Below are positions 5,519-5,592 of a stretch of DNA of 5,592 bases, piece after piece. Under the pieces are notes generated by a model. That model ran no database searches, was not told where the DNA came from, and saw only the letters and a program-made list of their open reading frames with translations. The position numbers and the translations under genes are program-made. Source of the DNA: Chloroflexota bacterium (GTDB taxonomy: Bacteria; Chloroflexota; Dehalococcoidia; SAR202; UBA11138); NCBI GenBank assembly GCA_022566975.1, contig JADFHV010000159.1, positions 1 through 5,592 on the forward strand, given 5' to 3'. Position 1 is the stretch's first letter, and each line of letters begins with the position of its first letter.

Positions 5519-5592
5519 TCCTCCCCCAAAGGGGGAGGAGAGCGAAAAAAATCCTCCCCCAAAGAGGGAGGAGAGCGAAAAATCCCTTCCCC
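5519..5592. repeat. Tandem GC-rich hairpin repeats, possible terminator
   Basis: A ~31-33 bp unit occurs twice, starting at 5519 and 5552, with a diverged third beginning at 5583 and cut by the window edge. Each unit is a hairpin, TCCTCCCCC-AAA-GGGGGAGGA, followed by GAGCG and an A-run (7 A at 5545-5551, 5 A at 5578-5582). The first stem (5519-5527/5531-5539) is perfect over 9 bp; the second (5552-5560/5564-5572) has one mismatch. It starts directly after the flavoprotein stop codon. Such CCTCCCCCAAAGGGGGAGG units are a known kind of dispersed intergenic repeat. Confidence 0.75.
5545..5572 (-). terminator. Rho-independent terminator reading leftward
   Basis: On the minus strand the second hairpin (5572-5552, 9-bp GC-rich stem with one mismatch and a 3-nt loop) is followed at once by seven T (5551-5545). 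That is the form of an intrinsic terminator for a gene coming from the right, outside the window. For the plus-strand flavoprotein transcript the same hairpins are followed by A, not T, so they would act poorly as intrinsic terminators, though they could protect the 3' end. Confidence 0.45.

Overview
The window is GC-rich bacterial DNA with four complete or nearly complete genes, one chimeric gene cut by the left edge, and two kinds of palindromic repeat. Several traits fit a member of the Chloroflexota (SAR202 or Dehalococcoidia-like), known mostly from metagenomes: high GC, metal-dependent amidohydrolase and amidase genes, a fused electron transfer flavoprotein, and intergenic repeats whose translation gives the well-known strings HSERSEESR-like and DFAQDKLREES. 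This is an inference from style, not a proven assignment.

Layout. (1) 1-930, plus strand: an open frame entering from the left. Its first ~35 codons resemble the N-terminus of an amidohydrolase-2 (TIM-barrel) protein. The rest is a zinc-type medium-chain alcohol dehydrogenase lacking its own first ~50 residues. (2) 991-2349, plus strand: a complete amidase-signature hydrolase with an intact Lys-cisSer-Ser triad, probably in the same transcript. (3) 2350-2559: a convergent intergenic region filled by a ~125 bp nested palindromic repeat. (4) 2560-3111, minus strand: an ECF-type sigma-70 factor. (5) 3112-3269: a divergent control region with two back-to-back consensus-like promoters whose -35 boxes form an inverted repeat. 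(6) 3270-3545, plus strand: a small soluble zinc-finger anti-sigma factor, the likely partner of the sigma factor. (7) 3674-5518, plus strand: a single-chain electron transfer flavoprotein with the beta part first and the alpha part second. (8) 5519-5592: tandem hairpin repeats, continuing off the right edge.

How it fits together. The sigma and anti-sigma genes look like a stress- or redox-responsive switch, but they are divergent instead of in the usual sigma-then-anti-sigma operon. Both appear to be read from housekeeping-type promoters. The anti-sigma gene reads toward the flavoprotein gene with 128 bp and no clear terminator between them, so read-through is possible. The hydrolase, dehydrogenase and flavoprotein genes suggest catabolism of organic substrates with electrons passed from flavin dehydrogenases. 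No physical link between these activities is shown by the sequence. I see no RNA gene, CRISPR array, transposase or defence system. The most noteworthy items are the amidohydrolase/dehydrogenase junction, the divergent sigma/anti-sigma control region and the fused flavoprotein.
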